This document shows, piece after piece, positions 1 through 8,444 of a stretch of DNA of 64,000 bases (positions are counted from its first letter, which is position 1; each line of letters starts with the position of its first letter). The stretch comes from JBBQVS01 sp964250765 (GTDB lineage Bacteria > Chloroflexota > Ktedonobacteria > Ktedonobacterales > Ktedonobacteraceae). Location of the stretch: positions 6,095-70,094 of the forward strand of contig CAXUHF010000012.1 in assembly GCA_964250765.1 (NCBI GenBank), written 5' to 3'. The notes beneath the pieces were generated by a model. It saw only the letters and a list, made by a program, of their open reading frames with translations. It was not told the DNA's origin and ran no database searches. Made by a program: the position numbers and the translations under genes.

Positions 1-186
1 GTCATTGTGATGGCAGAGATACGCCATCCATCTGCTTGCTTCTCTAACGTATAGTGATACCGTCCTCCCAATATCCACAAGGACGGTGGTTAATACATTC
101 CATTCATGCCGATCAGCCAGGACAGCCATTGCAATAGTTGTAGCGATAATCTGTTGCTGATCGGTTACTTCTTGCTCGGTATTCAT
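1..186 (-). pseudogene. SnoaL-like (NTF2 superfamily) protein relic, internally deleted and frameshifted
   Basis: The reading frame opens at the ATG ending at 186 and runs off the window. The first 38 residues (MNTEQEV...TTVLVD) resemble the N-terminal helix of SnoaL/NTF2-fold proteins, with the ADRHEWNVL pattern. A typical SnoaL C-terminal strand pair, HYTLEKQADGWRISAITM, follows almost at once but in another frame (positions 2-56). The roughly 60 residues that normally lie between are missing. I therefore read it as an inactivated gene with an internal deletion and frame change near 60-75. No function should be assigned. It is divergent from the TetR fragment at 232. Confidence 0.6.
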
Positions 187-231
187 TGGTTGTGATCCTT
201 CAGATTTGCTGTCTTGTAACGTCTTGCCAAA

Positions 232-630
232 ATGCTTAGCAACGGCTTGTACTGCTATCGTTATTTGTGGTTCAAGATCATAAAAGAGCGCATACTAAAT
301 GCTACCCTGAAACTGCTGACGGAACGTGGCTATCTCGACCTGTCGATTGAAGCAGTTGCGGCTCAAGCCTCTGTAAGTAAGCGGAGTATTTATTTGCGCT
401 ACAGCACAAAGACAATGCTTGCAACCGTTGCATTAGCGAGCATCTGGAATACAACTGAAGCACCTGACTCTGGCTCAACCTATATTGATTTCATTGCTGA
501 TTTGTTGCGAGGTCCCTACTATGCTCGTATCCTAAGTGGATTACCAATACCCGACGATTTTCAACAACAAGTCGTGAAGGGCGTATGGCGCATCATCTGT
601 ACATCTGGTGGTATCATACAAAGTGAATAA
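232..630 (+). CDS. Truncated TetR-family transcriptional regulator
   Basis: Residues 18-65 form a recognisable TetR DNA-binding domain (ERILNATLKLLTERGY, then the helix-turn-helix IEAVAAQASVSKRSIYLRY). The ligand-binding half is short: the protein stops at 132 residues where TetR proteins are usually about 190-210. The first 15 residues do not look like a TetR N-terminus and no clear ribosome site precedes the ATG, so the gene may be degraded at both ends. It sits between a broken SnoaL gene and an alditol oxidase gene that has its own good ribosome site. It may be a relic, or a small DNA-binding protein that has lost its sensor. Confidence 0.6.
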   Translation: MLSNGLYCYRYLWFKIIKERILNATLKLLTERGYLDLSIEAVAAQASVSKRSIYLRYSTKTMLATVALASIWNTTEAPDSGSTYIDFIADLLRGPYYARILSGLPIPDDFQQQVVKGVWRIICTSGGIIQSE

Positions 631-662
631 CTCTTTGTCTAATGTAGGAAAAAAGGAAGGCA

Positions 663-1925
663 ATGACTGAGACATATACATCGGAAAAGAATTGGGCTGG
701 CAACTACATGTATCGAGCGGAGAAACTGCACCGGCCGACAACGATTGAACAGGTGCAGGAAATCGTCGCCAATGCATCTAGCGTACATGTGTTAGGCTCA
801 CGACACTCATTCAACGACATTGCCGACTCCTCAGAACTGATATCGCTCGAAAACCTGCCCGCTAACGTGGTCATCAACTCCGAAGCACAATCGGTCTCCT
901 TGAGTGGAGGAGTGAAGTACGGCAATCTAGCTAAGATATTGAACGCCGAGGGGGTAGCCTTGCACAACCTCGCGTCTCTGCCCCACATCTCCGTCGCGGG
1001 TGCTGTGGCGACGGCGACGCATGGCTCTGGCATTACGAATGGCAACCTCGCAACCGCAGTCGCGGGTCTGGAGCTTGTAACATCTAGTGGTGAGATTCTC
1101 AAGGCATCCAGAGGCGACCCCGACTTTGACGGTCTGGTGGTCGGGCTTGGTGCTCTCGGTGCAGTCACCCGCATCACCCTGGATATGCAGCCAGCTTACG
1201 AGGTGAAGCAAAGGGTATTTGAAGGTCTTAGCTGGCAGGCTCTCTACGATCACTTCGATGAGATCACCTCGTGCGGCTACAGCGTCAGCGTCTTCACGCG
1301 CTGGGGCAAGATGAATGAGATGGTATGGGTCAAGAGCCGCATGGCTGAACTGGACCGGATTGAGGGAGAATTCTTCGGCGCGGTTGCAGCAACAGTGAAT
1401 CGGCATCCAATTTTTGAACATGATCCAACCGCTTGTACACCGCAGCTAGGTCGCCCCGGTCTCTGGTCTGATCGCTTACCACATTTCCGCATGGACTACA
1501 CACCTAGCGATGGCGAAGAAATTCAGTCGGAGTACCTCCTCCCACGTCGGCATGCTGTAGAGGCCATAGAAGCTGTGCGTGGTCTCGCAGATAAAATGCG
1601 CCCCATCCTTCTGGTGAGCGAGATTCGCCGGGTGGCTGCGGATCGACTATGGATGAGTATGAACTACGAGCAAGACTCCGTCGGCATCCACTTTACGTGG
1701 AGGCGCGAGCCAGATGCGGTCCAGGAGATGGTCGCCCAGATTGAGGACGCGCTTGCTCCGTTCAGAGCACGCCCACATTGGGGCAAGGTCTTTCATGCGG
1801 ACGCAGTAGCAATCGCTCCGCTCTACAAGCACCATTCCGACTTCGTTCGCCTGGCGGAGCGGCTCGACCCGCGCGGTGCCTTCCGCAATACGTGGTTGAG
1901 GGATCGTGTGTTTGGGAACAAGTGA
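663..1925 (+). CDS. aldO: FAD-dependent alditol/xylitol oxidase
   Basis: A VAO/PCMH-type flavoenzyme expected to oxidise the terminal hydroxyl of sugar alcohols, releasing hydrogen peroxide. At 420 residues it matches AldO-type oxidases along its whole length. The FAD domain carries VLGSRHSFN, where His47 is the expected covalent flavin attachment site, and SLPHISVAGAVATATHGSG around residues 105-120. The C-terminal ALO-like cap shows LPHFRMDYTPS, QSEYLLPR and HWGKVFHAD near the end, all shared with characterised alditol oxidases. A good ribosome site (aaaaggaag) precedes the ATG. It looks monocistronic; the nearest downstream gene is convergent. Family is confident; the sugar alcohol used cannot be read from sequence. 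Confidence 0.9.
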   Translation: MTETYTSEKNWAGNYMYRAEKLHRPTTIEQVQEIVANASSVHVLGSRHSFNDIADSSELISLENLPANVVINSEAQSVSLSGGVKYGNLAKILNAEGVALHNLASLPHISVAGAVATATHGSGITNGNLATAVAGLELVTSSGEILKASRGDPDFDGLVVGLGALGAVTRITLDMQPAYEVKQRVFEGLSWQALYDHFDEITSCGYSVSVFTRWGKMNEMVWVKSRMAELDRIEGEFFGAVAATVNRHPIFEHDPTACTPQLGRPGLWSDRLPHFRMDYTPSDGEEIQSEYLLPRRHAVEAIEAVRGLADKMRPILLVSEIRRVAADRLWMSMNYEQDSVGIHFTWRREPDAVQEMVAQIEDALAPFRARPHWGKVFHADAVAIAPLYKHHSDFVRLAERLDPRGAFRNTWLRDRVFGNK

Positions 1926-1951
1926 CGCAGCTCAAAGCAGTAGAAAACCCT

Positions 1952-2013
1952 AAAATAGAATAGATGATGTATTCAGTTACCTGCGTGACTAAGTACATCA
2001 CCTATTCTATTTT
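1952..2013. terminator. Bidirectional terminator between aldO and mntH
   Basis: An inverted repeat with arms aaaatagaatag-atgatgt and acatca-cctattctatttt lies between the two convergent stop codons. The A-rich left arm and T-rich right arm allow it to end transcription in both directions. Confidence 0.6.
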
Positions 2014-2038
2014 GTCATTGCTTTTAATGAAATGTTTC

Positions 2039-3379
2039 TCAATGCGCAATTGATGCGAACGTCGAGTACAGTAACCATACATTCAAGCTAAGAATGAGCA
2101 CACTACATCCAATAGCCGCCCATGTGGTAATCCTTTTGTTAACAAGAGTTCCCATGATATTGCGTCGGCTTGTGAACATAACGAGCGTGATAACGGGTAA
2201 GGGCAAGACAAAGCTTAACACAACTTGGCTAATGACAAGTGTACTTGTAGGATTGAGACCGATAGCGGCAACAGCTACAGCAGGAATCATGGTGACAAGA
2301 CGCCGTAGCCAGATGGGAATGGTGAAACCAACAAAGCCTTGCATGATGACTTGTCCCGCCATTGTGCCAACGGTGGAACTGGAGAGACCAGAAGCGAGCA
2401 ACGAGACCGCGAAGATGATGCTGGCAGTTCCTCCTAATAGAGGCGTAAGTGTTTGGTACGCTGTAGAAATGTCACCGATATTCGTCTGCCCATGTGCGTG
2501 AAAGGTCGCGGCTGCCATATAGAGCATCGCCATGTTGACAAGTCCAGCCACACCCATCGCAAGCACCACATCTGGAATACCCCATTTAAAAATGCGACGC
2601 GCTTCTTTTTCGTTGCGTGGCACAATGCGTTTTTGTGTGAGTGAAGAATGTAAGTAGATCACATGCGGCATAACAGTCGCACCAATAATACCAACGGAGA
2701 AAAGGACACTCTGTGTACCACCAAGCCACGGTACAACCGCATGATAGCCAATCTGACCAAAGTTTGGATGCGACAAAAAGGTTTCAAGCACATAACACAG
2801 CGCAATCACGCCAATAAGTGCTGTTATGACCGCTTCAAGGGGACGGAAACCGTAACGCTCTATCTGTAGAATAAGGTAGGTGGCAACGCCGATGATAAGT
2901 GTAGCATACAGCAAGGGAATACCGAATAATAGGTTGAGTGCGATGCTAGCTCCTAGAAACTCCGCGAGATCAGTTGCCATCGCCGAAATCTCTGCAACCG
3001 CCCACATTGCATAGACAACTGGCTTACTGAAGTGCTTATGGCAAATTTCTGCAAGGTTAAGACCTGTTGCGATACCGAGTTTGGCCGACATCGTTTGCAA
3101 CAACATCGCCATCAGGTTCGCAAGTACGATAACCCAGAGCAGATTGTAACCAAAGGCACTACCACCCTGAATGTTCGTAGCGAAATTTCCTGGGTCGATA
3201 TAAGCGACACTTGCAATAAACGCTGGCCCCAGGAATGGAAGCAGGGCAAATAGTCCTTTTTTGTGTCCGTCAAGGGCGGCTCGTGCGGCGGTCTGTGTTC
3301 CGTTTTGATCAGGAGAACGTTCAGAAGTTGCCCCATCAAGTGGGCCTGATGGTAGCGAGGCAGGCGGATAGATTCTCAA
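2039..3379 (-). CDS. mntH: Nramp-family Mn2+/divalent metal transporter MntH
   Basis: A proton-coupled divalent metal importer of the inner membrane. The Nramp signature DPGN (in AYIDPGNFATN) is in the first membrane helix near residue 62, and the MPH motif of helix 6 (GATVMPHVIYLHSS) is also present; both bind the metal. About 11 hydrophobic segments are visible and the 446-residue length is normal, with a roughly 40-residue hydrophilic N-terminal tail. Its ATG overlaps the stop codon of the upstream regulator by 4 bases (ATGA), so the two are translationally coupled. Likely repressed by that DtxR/MntR-type partner when manganese or iron is plentiful. Confidence 0.93.
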   Translation of the reverse strand: MRIYPPASLPSGPLDGATSERSPDQNGTQTAARAALDGHKKGLFALLPFLGPAFIASVAYIDPGNFATNIQGGSAFGYNLLWVIVLANLMAMLLQTMSAKLGIATGLNLAEICHKHFSKPVVYAMWAVAEISAMATDLAEFLGASIALNLLFGIPLLYATLIIGVATYLILQIERYGFRPLEAVITALIGVIALCYVLETFLSHPNFGQIGYHAVVPWLGGTQSVLFSVGIIGATVMPHVIYLHSSLTQKRIVPRNEKEARRIFKWGIPDVVLAMGVAGLVNMAMLYMAAATFHAHGQTNIGDISTAYQTLTPLLGGTASIIFAVSLLASGLSSSTVGTMAGQVIMQGFVGFTIPIWLRRLVTMIPAVAVAAIGLNPTSTLVISQVVLSFVLPLPVITLVMFTSRRNIMGTLVNKRITTWAAIGCSVLILSLNVWLLYSTFASIAH

Positions 3380-4125
3380 GAAAGTTCTCCTTGTACGTTC
3401 GTAGGTGACGCTGTTTTATGTATAGCATCAGGTGTTACTGGACGCACAAGTACCGCATGCGTCACAACATCACCAATAGCGTGTGTTTGCTCTCCAATAC
3501 GTATAGTATAAACACCACCATAAGAGGCTATCGCTTCGACCTTGACTAAGGTTCCTGGTATGAGGCCAAGTTCAGTGAGATAGCGCAAGAGGTCAGGTTG
3601 CTCATCGCTGACGCGCTGCACAATTACCTGTTGTCCGGGGAGAATTGTTGAAAGCGGTTCACTGACAGCAGTAACTACACTCCCAGCTTTATTTGGAATA
3701 GGATCGCCATGTGGGTCCTCGGTTGGATGCTCTAACAAAGTATCCATACGATCCACAAACGCCTCTGAAATGGCGTGCTCAAGATGCTCGGCCTCCGCGT
3801 CAACCTCATCAAGGGGAAAGCCCATTGTCTGCACAAGGAAGAGTTCTAGCAGACGATGACGACGCACAAGTTCTGTAGCCATCACACGGCCCGTCTCGGT
3901 CAATTCCACACCATGATAAGGAATGTAGCGCACGTAGCCACGCTCGCTTAACCACTTGAACAACTGAGTGACGCTTGCATCGCTTAGTTGACCCGTTGCC
4001 TCTAATGGTTGTAAACGTTCCTTCATAACAGAGGTGGTAATTGACTCGCCACGCTCTCCCGCTTTATAGCAAAGTTTCAAGCAGTCAATAGCGCGAATTG
4101 GCAGAGTATGTAATTCTGGTGACAT
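3376..4125 (-). CDS. mntR: DtxR/MntR-family metal-dependent regulator with FeoA domain
   Basis: A metal-sensing repressor with an N-terminal winged helix (about residues 5-70; VTQLFKWLSERGYVRYIPYHGVELTETG), the DtxR dimerisation/metal segment (RRHRLLELFLVQTMGFPLDEVDAEAEHLEHAISE) and a C-terminal SH3-like FeoA domain (about residues 150-225). The frame also opens at an ATG ending at 4137, but that ATG lies in the string ATGAGG, which itself serves as the ribosome site for the ATG ending at 4125; I chose the latter (249 residues). It is the first gene of a two-gene operon with mntH, the standard arrangement for manganese homeostasis. Whether it senses Mn or Fe is not settled by sequence. Confidence 0.88.
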   Translation of the reverse strand: MSPELHTLPIRAIDCLKLCYKAGERGESITTSVMKERLQPLEATGQLSDASVTQLFKWLSERGYVRYIPYHGVELTETGRVMATELVRRHRLLELFLVQTMGFPLDEVDAEAEHLEHAISEAFVDRMDTLLEHPTEDPHGDPIPNKAGSVVTAVSEPLSTILPGQQVIVQRVSDEQPDLLRYLTELGLIPGTLVKVEAIASYGGVYTIRIGEQTHAIGDVVTHAVLVRPVTPDAIHKTASPTNVQGELS

Positions 4126-4230
4126 GCTGAACCTCATTATATTTCAATTCTCATAACATAATTTTTTATATCTCTAAAAATATTTTATCAGAAGAAATAG
4201 TTACATGTCAAGATAATATAAAACATATTT

Positions 4231-4352
4231 TGTAGGGGTCTAATTCATTACACCCTGTTGGCAATGCACAATGTTGGAAGGGATTGGAACGCGTTTCTAC
4301 AATCGCCAAGTGTGCATATTGCCAACAGGGTGTAGTGAATTAGACCCCTACA
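4231..4352. repeat. Family 1 palindromic intergenic repeat, full copy
   Basis: A 122-bp element with terminal inverted repeats of about 35 bp: it starts TGTAGGGGTCTAATTCATTA and ends with the complement, with CACCCTGTTGGCAAT next inward. The middle does not code. The same ends recur at 8304, 18136 and 56194 and in variant or partial form at 21449, 22280, 43754 and 45581. No target duplication is obvious, so it is a MITE- or REP-like family of unknown mobiliser. Confidence 0.85.
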
Positions 4353-4379
4353 GTTACCATTTCACCTAATATATTTTCG

Positions 4380-5249
4380 TTACCGACGGTTCTCCGGTAT
4401 TTCAAATGTGTAGGTATCGCCATGTTCCATATAATGAATGCGGTCTTCAAGGCTAGACATAGTGACTAGGGTTTTGAAATCGTCTAGTGGCGACTTAAAT
4501 GCGGTATAGTCGTTGTAGTGAATGGGAATATTCTTCTGTGCATTGATGAGCCTGACCGCTTCTATACCCTGCATGGCATCCATCGTCAGCAAGATACCAA
4601 AGATTCGCGTGCCGCCAAGATGCAACATCGCAAGATCAATATCAGGATAACGCTGTGGAATCTGTTGTAAGTCTTCAAAGAGGAGCGTATCGCCAGTAAT
4701 ATAAAGCCGTACAAGTGTGTTACCTGTATTGTTTTGAAACTCTAACATACTACCCATGACGGAAGGCAACATGGAGTTCATAACGCCTGGGCCATGCTTG
4801 CCAGGCATTGCGGTGATACGTAACGTATAGTCACCCTTTGTGACGGTGAGCGTCTCCCATGTATGCAGAGGCTCCAGTGCGGTAAAGCATTTGTGACGTA
4901 AAGCGATTGCAGCTTCTGGTGTCGTGACGATTGTCGTGCCCTTATCAAGATTCTTTTGTACAAAGCGGTCAAAGTGGTCTTCATGTAAATGCGAGAGCAA
5001 GACAAGATCAAATGACGGCAATTGGTCCATCTCCATTGCAGGATTGGTTAGGCGCTCGGATGTCAGCCCGCCACCTAAGTGAACGTGATCGCCTTGATGC
5101 AAAAAATTTGGGTCCGTCAAAATCGTAAATCCTGCGTAGCGTATGAGCATTGTAGCAGTTCCAATGAAGAAGATTGACCCTTGTGCAGGATCAATCCTTT
5201 CAGTACTACGTGGTAACGCAAGCGCACTTGTATTTTGCATAGTGTCCAT
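4380..5249 (-). CDS. MBL-fold metallo-hydrolase (UlaG/NAPE-PLD-like)
   Basis: A metallo-beta-lactamase-fold enzyme of 289 residues. The zinc-binding motif HLHEDHFD is at about residues 86-93, preceded by TILTDPNFL and SFDLVLLSH, which are typical of the UlaG-like branch. Later metal-ligand positions appear in MPGKHGPG, ITGDT and PIHYNDYTAF. The branch includes lactonases, phosphodiesterases and phospholipases, so the substrate is open. GAGGAG lies 8 bases before the ATG, supporting this start. It is monocistronic, with a family 1 repeat immediately downstream of its stop codon. Confidence 0.85.
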   Translation of the reverse strand: MDTMQNTSALALPRSTERIDPAQGSIFFIGTATMLIRYAGFTILTDPNFLHQGDHVHLGGGLTSERLTNPAMEMDQLPSFDLVLLSHLHEDHFDRFVQKNLDKGTTIVTTPEAAIALRHKCFTALEPLHTWETLTVTKGDYTLRITAMPGKHGPGVMNSMLPSVMGSMLEFQNNTGNTLVRLYITGDTLLFEDLQQIPQRYPDIDLAMLHLGGTRIFGILLTMDAMQGIEAVRLINAQKNIPIHYNDYTAFKSPLDDFKTLVTMSSLEDRIHYMEHGDTYTFEIPENRR

Positions 5250-5404
5250 CGTGTATCTCCTCGATGTCTATAAGAAACTTTATCAAATCTGTAAGCATTT
5301 CTTCTATTCAAGACACGTTTGATATACGAAGGCGGTATACACTCATAGATGCAACGTTCAAGCTTGCACCATAGCACCCTCTTCTATCGCTATCCATATT
5401 CGTG

Positions 5405-5410
5405 TATAAT
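5405..5410 (+). promoter_or_regulatory. Candidate -10 box for ilvD
   Basis: TATAAT preceded by TG (gTGTATAAT) lies about 91 bases before the ilvD ATG. No convincing -35 box is seen. The rest of the 250-base gap from 5250 shows no gene or attenuator I can support. Confidence 0.4.
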
Positions 5411-5500
5411 AGCCGAAACTTATCTCTATACACAAAGACGTGTTACTACCTCATGTACCAATGATGGTATGCTCTGAGTCTCGGAAGGAAATATTTCACT

Positions 5501-7204
5501 ATGCCAGAAACTAATGGAACCTCAACAACAAAACAAGCGTTGAATAGTCGGAGCAAGATGATTACAGAGGGTACTGTTCGCGCCCCCAATCGTTCCATGT
5601 TACGTGCGGTTGGCTTGACCGATGAGGATTTTAACAAGCCGTTGATTGGTATTGCCAGCACATGGAGCGAGATTACGCCGTGTAACTCGCACATCAACAA
5701 ACTCGCGGAAAAGGTACGCGAGGGTGTGCGCGTCGGTGGTGGCGTGCCTCAAACATTTGGCACCATCACAGTGAGCGACGGCATTTCGATGGGTACCGAG
5801 GGCATGAAGTTTTCGTTGCCCAGCCGCGAGGTGATCGCCGACTCTATCGAACTGGTGGCGAATGCCCAGCGTTTCGATGGTGTGGTCGCTATCGGTGGCT
5901 GCGACAAAAATATGCCCGGTTGCCTGATGGCACTGGCAAGAATTGACGCGCCAACACTTTTTGTCTATGGTGGCACGATTCAACCCGGTGTGTGTCGTGG
6001 GCAAGATGTGGATATCGTGAGCGTCTTCGAGGCGGTAGGTCAGTTTAGCGCGGGCAAGATTAGCCGTGAGCAATTGGACGAAGTTGAGAAGACCGCCATT
6101 CCAGGAGCAGGTTCCTGCGGTGGCATGTATACGGCGAACACGATGGCCTCGGCGATTGAGGCATTAGGTATGTGTCTCCCTGGCGGCTCGTCGATGCCTG
6201 CCGTAACTTCACGCAAGATACTGGACTGCTACGACTCAGGGCAAGCGATTGTACGTATGATCGAGCAAGGTATCACAGCGCGTTCCATCCTCACACAATC
6301 TGCATTCGAGAATGCGATCAAGGTTGTGATGGCTCTCGGTGGCTCAACCAACGCGGTTCTACACTTGATAGCGATTGCGCGTCAACTGGATATTCCGCTT
6401 GGTATCGACGACTTCACACGTGCTGGCGGTAAAGTACCGCACCTCGCCGACCTGAAACCCGGCGGCAAATATGCAATGACGGACCTTGACCGTGCTGGCG
6501 GTGTACAGGCCGTGATGAAGGTTTTGCTCAAGGCGGGTTACTTGAATGGCGATGCACTCACCGTGACAGGCAAGACGCTTGCGGAAAATCTGGAATCTGC
6601 ACCCGATCTCGCCGAGGGACAGACCATCGTGGCTCCACTTGACAAGCCATTGCATGCAACGGCACCTCTTGTTATTCTCAAGGGCAATCTTGCACCAGAA
6701 GGTGCAGTCTGTAAGATTGCTGGCCTCAAGGTGACAAATCATCGTGGTCCAGCAAAAGTGTTCAATTCAGAGGAAGAGACCTTCGACGCCATCATGAATC
6801 ATCATGTTACTGATGGTGATGTAGTCGTTATTCGCTACGAGGGACCAAAGGGTGGTCCAGGTATGCGCGAGATGCTTGCGGTCACATCGGCACTGGTCGG
6901 GCAAGGCTACGGCGAGACGGTTGGCTTGATTACCGATGGACGTTTCTCCGGCGGCACACATGGTATGGTCGTGGGTCATATCTCACCAGAGGCGCAGGTT
7001 GGCGGCCCCATCGCGATTGTGCAGGATGGCGATATCATCAACATCGACTCCGACCACAACGCGCTCACCGTCGAAATCAGCGACGAAGAGATTGCGCATC
7101 GTCTTCAAAATTGGCATGCGCCCGAACCCAAATACACAAAGGGTGTTTTGGCGAAGTATGTAAAGTTGGTTGCATCCGCGTCTGAGGGAGCGATTACTGG
7201 ATAA
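5501..7204 (+). CDS. ilvD: Dihydroxy-acid dehydratase
   Basis: Catalyses the third common step of valine, leucine and isoleucine synthesis, dehydrating dihydroxy acids to 2-keto acids, using an iron-sulfur cluster. At 567 residues it is full length. Cluster cysteines occur in TPCNSH (near 54), GGCDKNMPGC (near 127-134) and GAGSCGGMYTANTM (near 205), the three conserved IlvD/Edd motifs; the C-terminal domain carries GRFSGGTHGMVVGHISPEA. The ribosome site ggaagg precedes the ATG. It stands alone here, with no ilvB, ilvN or ilvC beside it. A very strong hairpin overlaps its stop codon. Confidence 0.97.
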   Translation: MPETNGTSTTKQALNSRSKMITEGTVRAPNRSMLRAVGLTDEDFNKPLIGIASTWSEITPCNSHINKLAEKVREGVRVGGGVPQTFGTITVSDGISMGTEGMKFSLPSREVIADSIELVANAQRFDGVVAIGGCDKNMPGCLMALARIDAPTLFVYGGTIQPGVCRGQDVDIVSVFEAVGQFSAGKISREQLDEVEKTAIPGAGSCGGMYTANTMASAIEALGMCLPGGSSMPAVTSRKILDCYDSGQAIVRMIEQGITARSILTQSAFENAIKVVMALGGSTNAVLHLIAIARQLDIPLGIDDFTRAGGKVPHLADLKPGGKYAMTDLDRAGGVQAVMKVLLKAGYLNGDALTVTGKTLAENLESAPDLAEGQTIVAPLDKPLHATAPLVILKGNLAPEGAVCKIAGLKVTNHRGPAKVFNSEEETFDAIMNHHVTDGDVVVIRYEGPKGGPGMREMLAVTSALVGQGYGETVGLITDGRFSGGTHGMVVGHISPEAQVGGPIAIVQDGDIINIDSDHNALTVEISDEEIAHRLQNWHAPEPKYTKGVLAKYVKLVASASEGAITG

Positions 7205-7259
7205 CAAACAGAAAATGCTGAGGTTGCATGGCAACCTCAGCATTTTCTGTTTGTTATCC
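7199..7259. terminator. Perfect 29-bp palindrome terminating ilvD
   Basis: Two 29-base arms (start GGATAACAAACAG, centre GAGGTTGC-atg-GCAACCTC) match perfectly around a 3-base loop. The left arm contains the ilvD stop codon and the right arm ends one base before the stop codon of the convergent small gene, so it serves both. Confidence 0.75.
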
Positions 7260-7388
7260 TTATTTCTGAAAGTAGCTTATGCCAAAGGCCAGTGCTACAA
7301 TGGCTCCAAACAGGAGGAAGAAGACGGCTACATTCGAGCCAACGCTTGCGTCTGATTCATTGTAAATTCCGCTCTTATTTGAACTCAT
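7260..7388 (-). CDS. Small single-span membrane protein
   Basis: A 42-residue protein beginning MSSNKSGIYNESDASVGS, followed by one hydrophobic helix (VAVFFLLFGAIVALAFGISYF) and ending in QK. The frame can be extended upstream to 7460, but that extension (KHGCLCSIVYK...) does not look like protein and the inner ATG gives a clean short membrane protein. No family is recognised. It is convergent with ilvD and shares its terminator. Confidence 0.5.
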   Translation of the reverse strand: MSSNKSGIYNESDASVGSNVAVFFLLFGAIVALAFGISYFQK

Positions 7389-7463
7389 GGATTGCTCGCT
7401 TTCTTTATACACTATAGAACACAAGCATCCATGCTTTATCACAACTATATCCTTTCTCATATG

Positions 7464-7502
7464 ATATCACGAAAAGAGAAAATTAGCGTGATATGTTATA
7501 CT
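7464..7502 (+). promoter_or_regulatory. Extended -10 promoter and inverted repeat before the Uma2 gene
   Basis: ATATCACG (7464-7471) and CGTGATAT (7487-7494) form an 8-bp inverted repeat with a 15-base spacer. It is followed directly by an extended -10 element TGTTATACT (box at 7497-7502). The placement suits an operator overlapping the promoter; which protein binds is unknown. Confidence 0.4.
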
Positions 7503-7578
7503 CATCTCTAATAGACGCACACATTTCTATCATCATTACGTTGGCTAACACCTTTCCCATATGAAAGGCAGAATTATA

Positions 7579-8181
7579 ATGACAACAACCGAAAAACTGC
7601 CTGTAGTGAGACTTGCAGATTGGGTTCTAGGTCCCGAACAAGGGCATTGGACCTATCGTGACTATGCTATGCTCAGCGATGAGCACCATTACGAAATTGT
7701 AAATGGAGTTCTACTTATGCCTCCTGCACCTAGCTGGTCACATCAAGAGATTGTTGGGGAAATTTTTGCCTACTTGCGAGATTACGTTCGCACTCATGCA
7801 TCAGGGGGCGTCTTTACAGCTCCCATTGATGTTGAGCTATCATCGGAGAATGTGTTTCAACCAGATGTGGTCATACTCCTGAAAGCACACGCTGACAGGT
7901 TACAGGAAAGACATATTGTAGGCGCACCCGATCTCGTTGTCGAAGTAGCCTCACCAAGCACAGCCCTCTACGATAGATTAGTCAAATACGACATCTACGC
8001 TCGTGCTGGCGTACCAGAATATTGGATTGTTAACCCTGAAACTAGTTCGGTTGAGGTGTTGATATTAGAGGATGGACATTATCGTTCGTTGGGTCGGTAT
8101 AGTGGACAACACACGTTGCCTTCTCAAGTTGTAGCAGGGCTGGAAGTGACTGTCGAGAAGTTTTTTGCGTCGGTGTGGTGA
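7579..8181 (+). CDS. Uma2 family (DUF820) PD-(D/E)XK nuclease-like protein
   Basis: A 200-residue protein of the Uma2 family, abundant in cyanobacteria and Chloroflexota. Recognisable parts are the Y-E-I-V-N-G-V-L segment near residue 45, the catalytic-type FQPDVVIL, DLVVEVASPST with the expected acidic residue, then YDRLVKYDIYARAGVPEYWIVNP. The family fold is that of PD-(D/E)XK nucleases, but the biological role is not established. The frame opens 18 bases upstream at 7561; I prefer the inner ATG because AAAGGCAG lies 10 bases before it. The active-site acids look intact. Confidence 0.85.
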   Translation: MTTTEKLPVVRLADWVLGPEQGHWTYRDYAMLSDEHHYEIVNGVLLMPPAPSWSHQEIVGEIFAYLRDYVRTHASGGVFTAPIDVELSSENVFQPDVVILLKAHADRLQERHIVGAPDLVVEVASPSTALYDRLVKYDIYARAGVPEYWIVNPETSSVEVLILEDGHYRSLGRYSGQHTLPSQVVAGLEVTVEKFFASVW

Positions 8182-8201
8182 GTGTATCTATAAATGTATG
8201 C

Positions 8202-8303
8202 TTATAGGTATCCCCATATTCTGATAGTACTGTCAGCATTTCCGCTAACAAGCATTGACCTATCAGGGCTAGTGTTGATGACTATACGGGAAGAATGGGC
8301 ACC
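8202..8303 (-). pseudogene. Orphan WD40 repeat remnant
   Basis: On the minus strand a 33-codon open stretch reads AHSSRIVINTSPDRSMLVSG, then NADSTIRIWGYL, then a stop. This is the terminal blade of a WD40 propeller (SPD...LVSGNADSTIRIW). Nothing else of a propeller gene survives, and the stretch starts exactly where the family 1 repeat at 8304 ends. It is best read as the 3' end of a lost WD40 gene, cut off at the repeat boundary. Confidence 0.6.
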
Positions 8304-8429
8304 TGTAGGGGTCTAATTCCATTACACCCTGTGAGCGATTGACCACGTTAACAGGAACGATGAAACGTAACAACATTCCTTTCAAATTGTCGATGTGCTC
8401 ACAGGGTGTAATGGAATTAGACCCCTACA
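8304..8429. repeat. Family 1 palindromic intergenic repeat, full copy
   Basis: 126 bp, opening TGTAGGGGTCTAATTCCATT and closing with its complement; the inner arms are CACCCTGTGAGC and GCTCACAGGGTG. The change from TTGGC to GAGC is matched on both arms, so the stem is kept by compensation. It abuts the WD40 remnant on one side and lies 15 bases from a stop codon on the other. Confidence 0.85.
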
Positions 8430-8444
8430 ATTGTGCTTTTCCCC

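Noticed and set aside
232..630. Intact TetR regulator of aldO
   Set aside because: The ligand-binding domain is too short and the N-terminus abnormal, so a working regulator is doubtful.
663..1925. Numerous antisense frames inside aldO and other long genes
   Set aside because: They are shadows of the coding frame; none has a ribosome site or recognisable domain.
4231..4352. CRISPR or phage attachment site interpretation of the TGTAGGGGTC repeats
   Set aside because: Copies are single, scattered, inverted and without spacers or integrase; they are dispersed palindromic elements.
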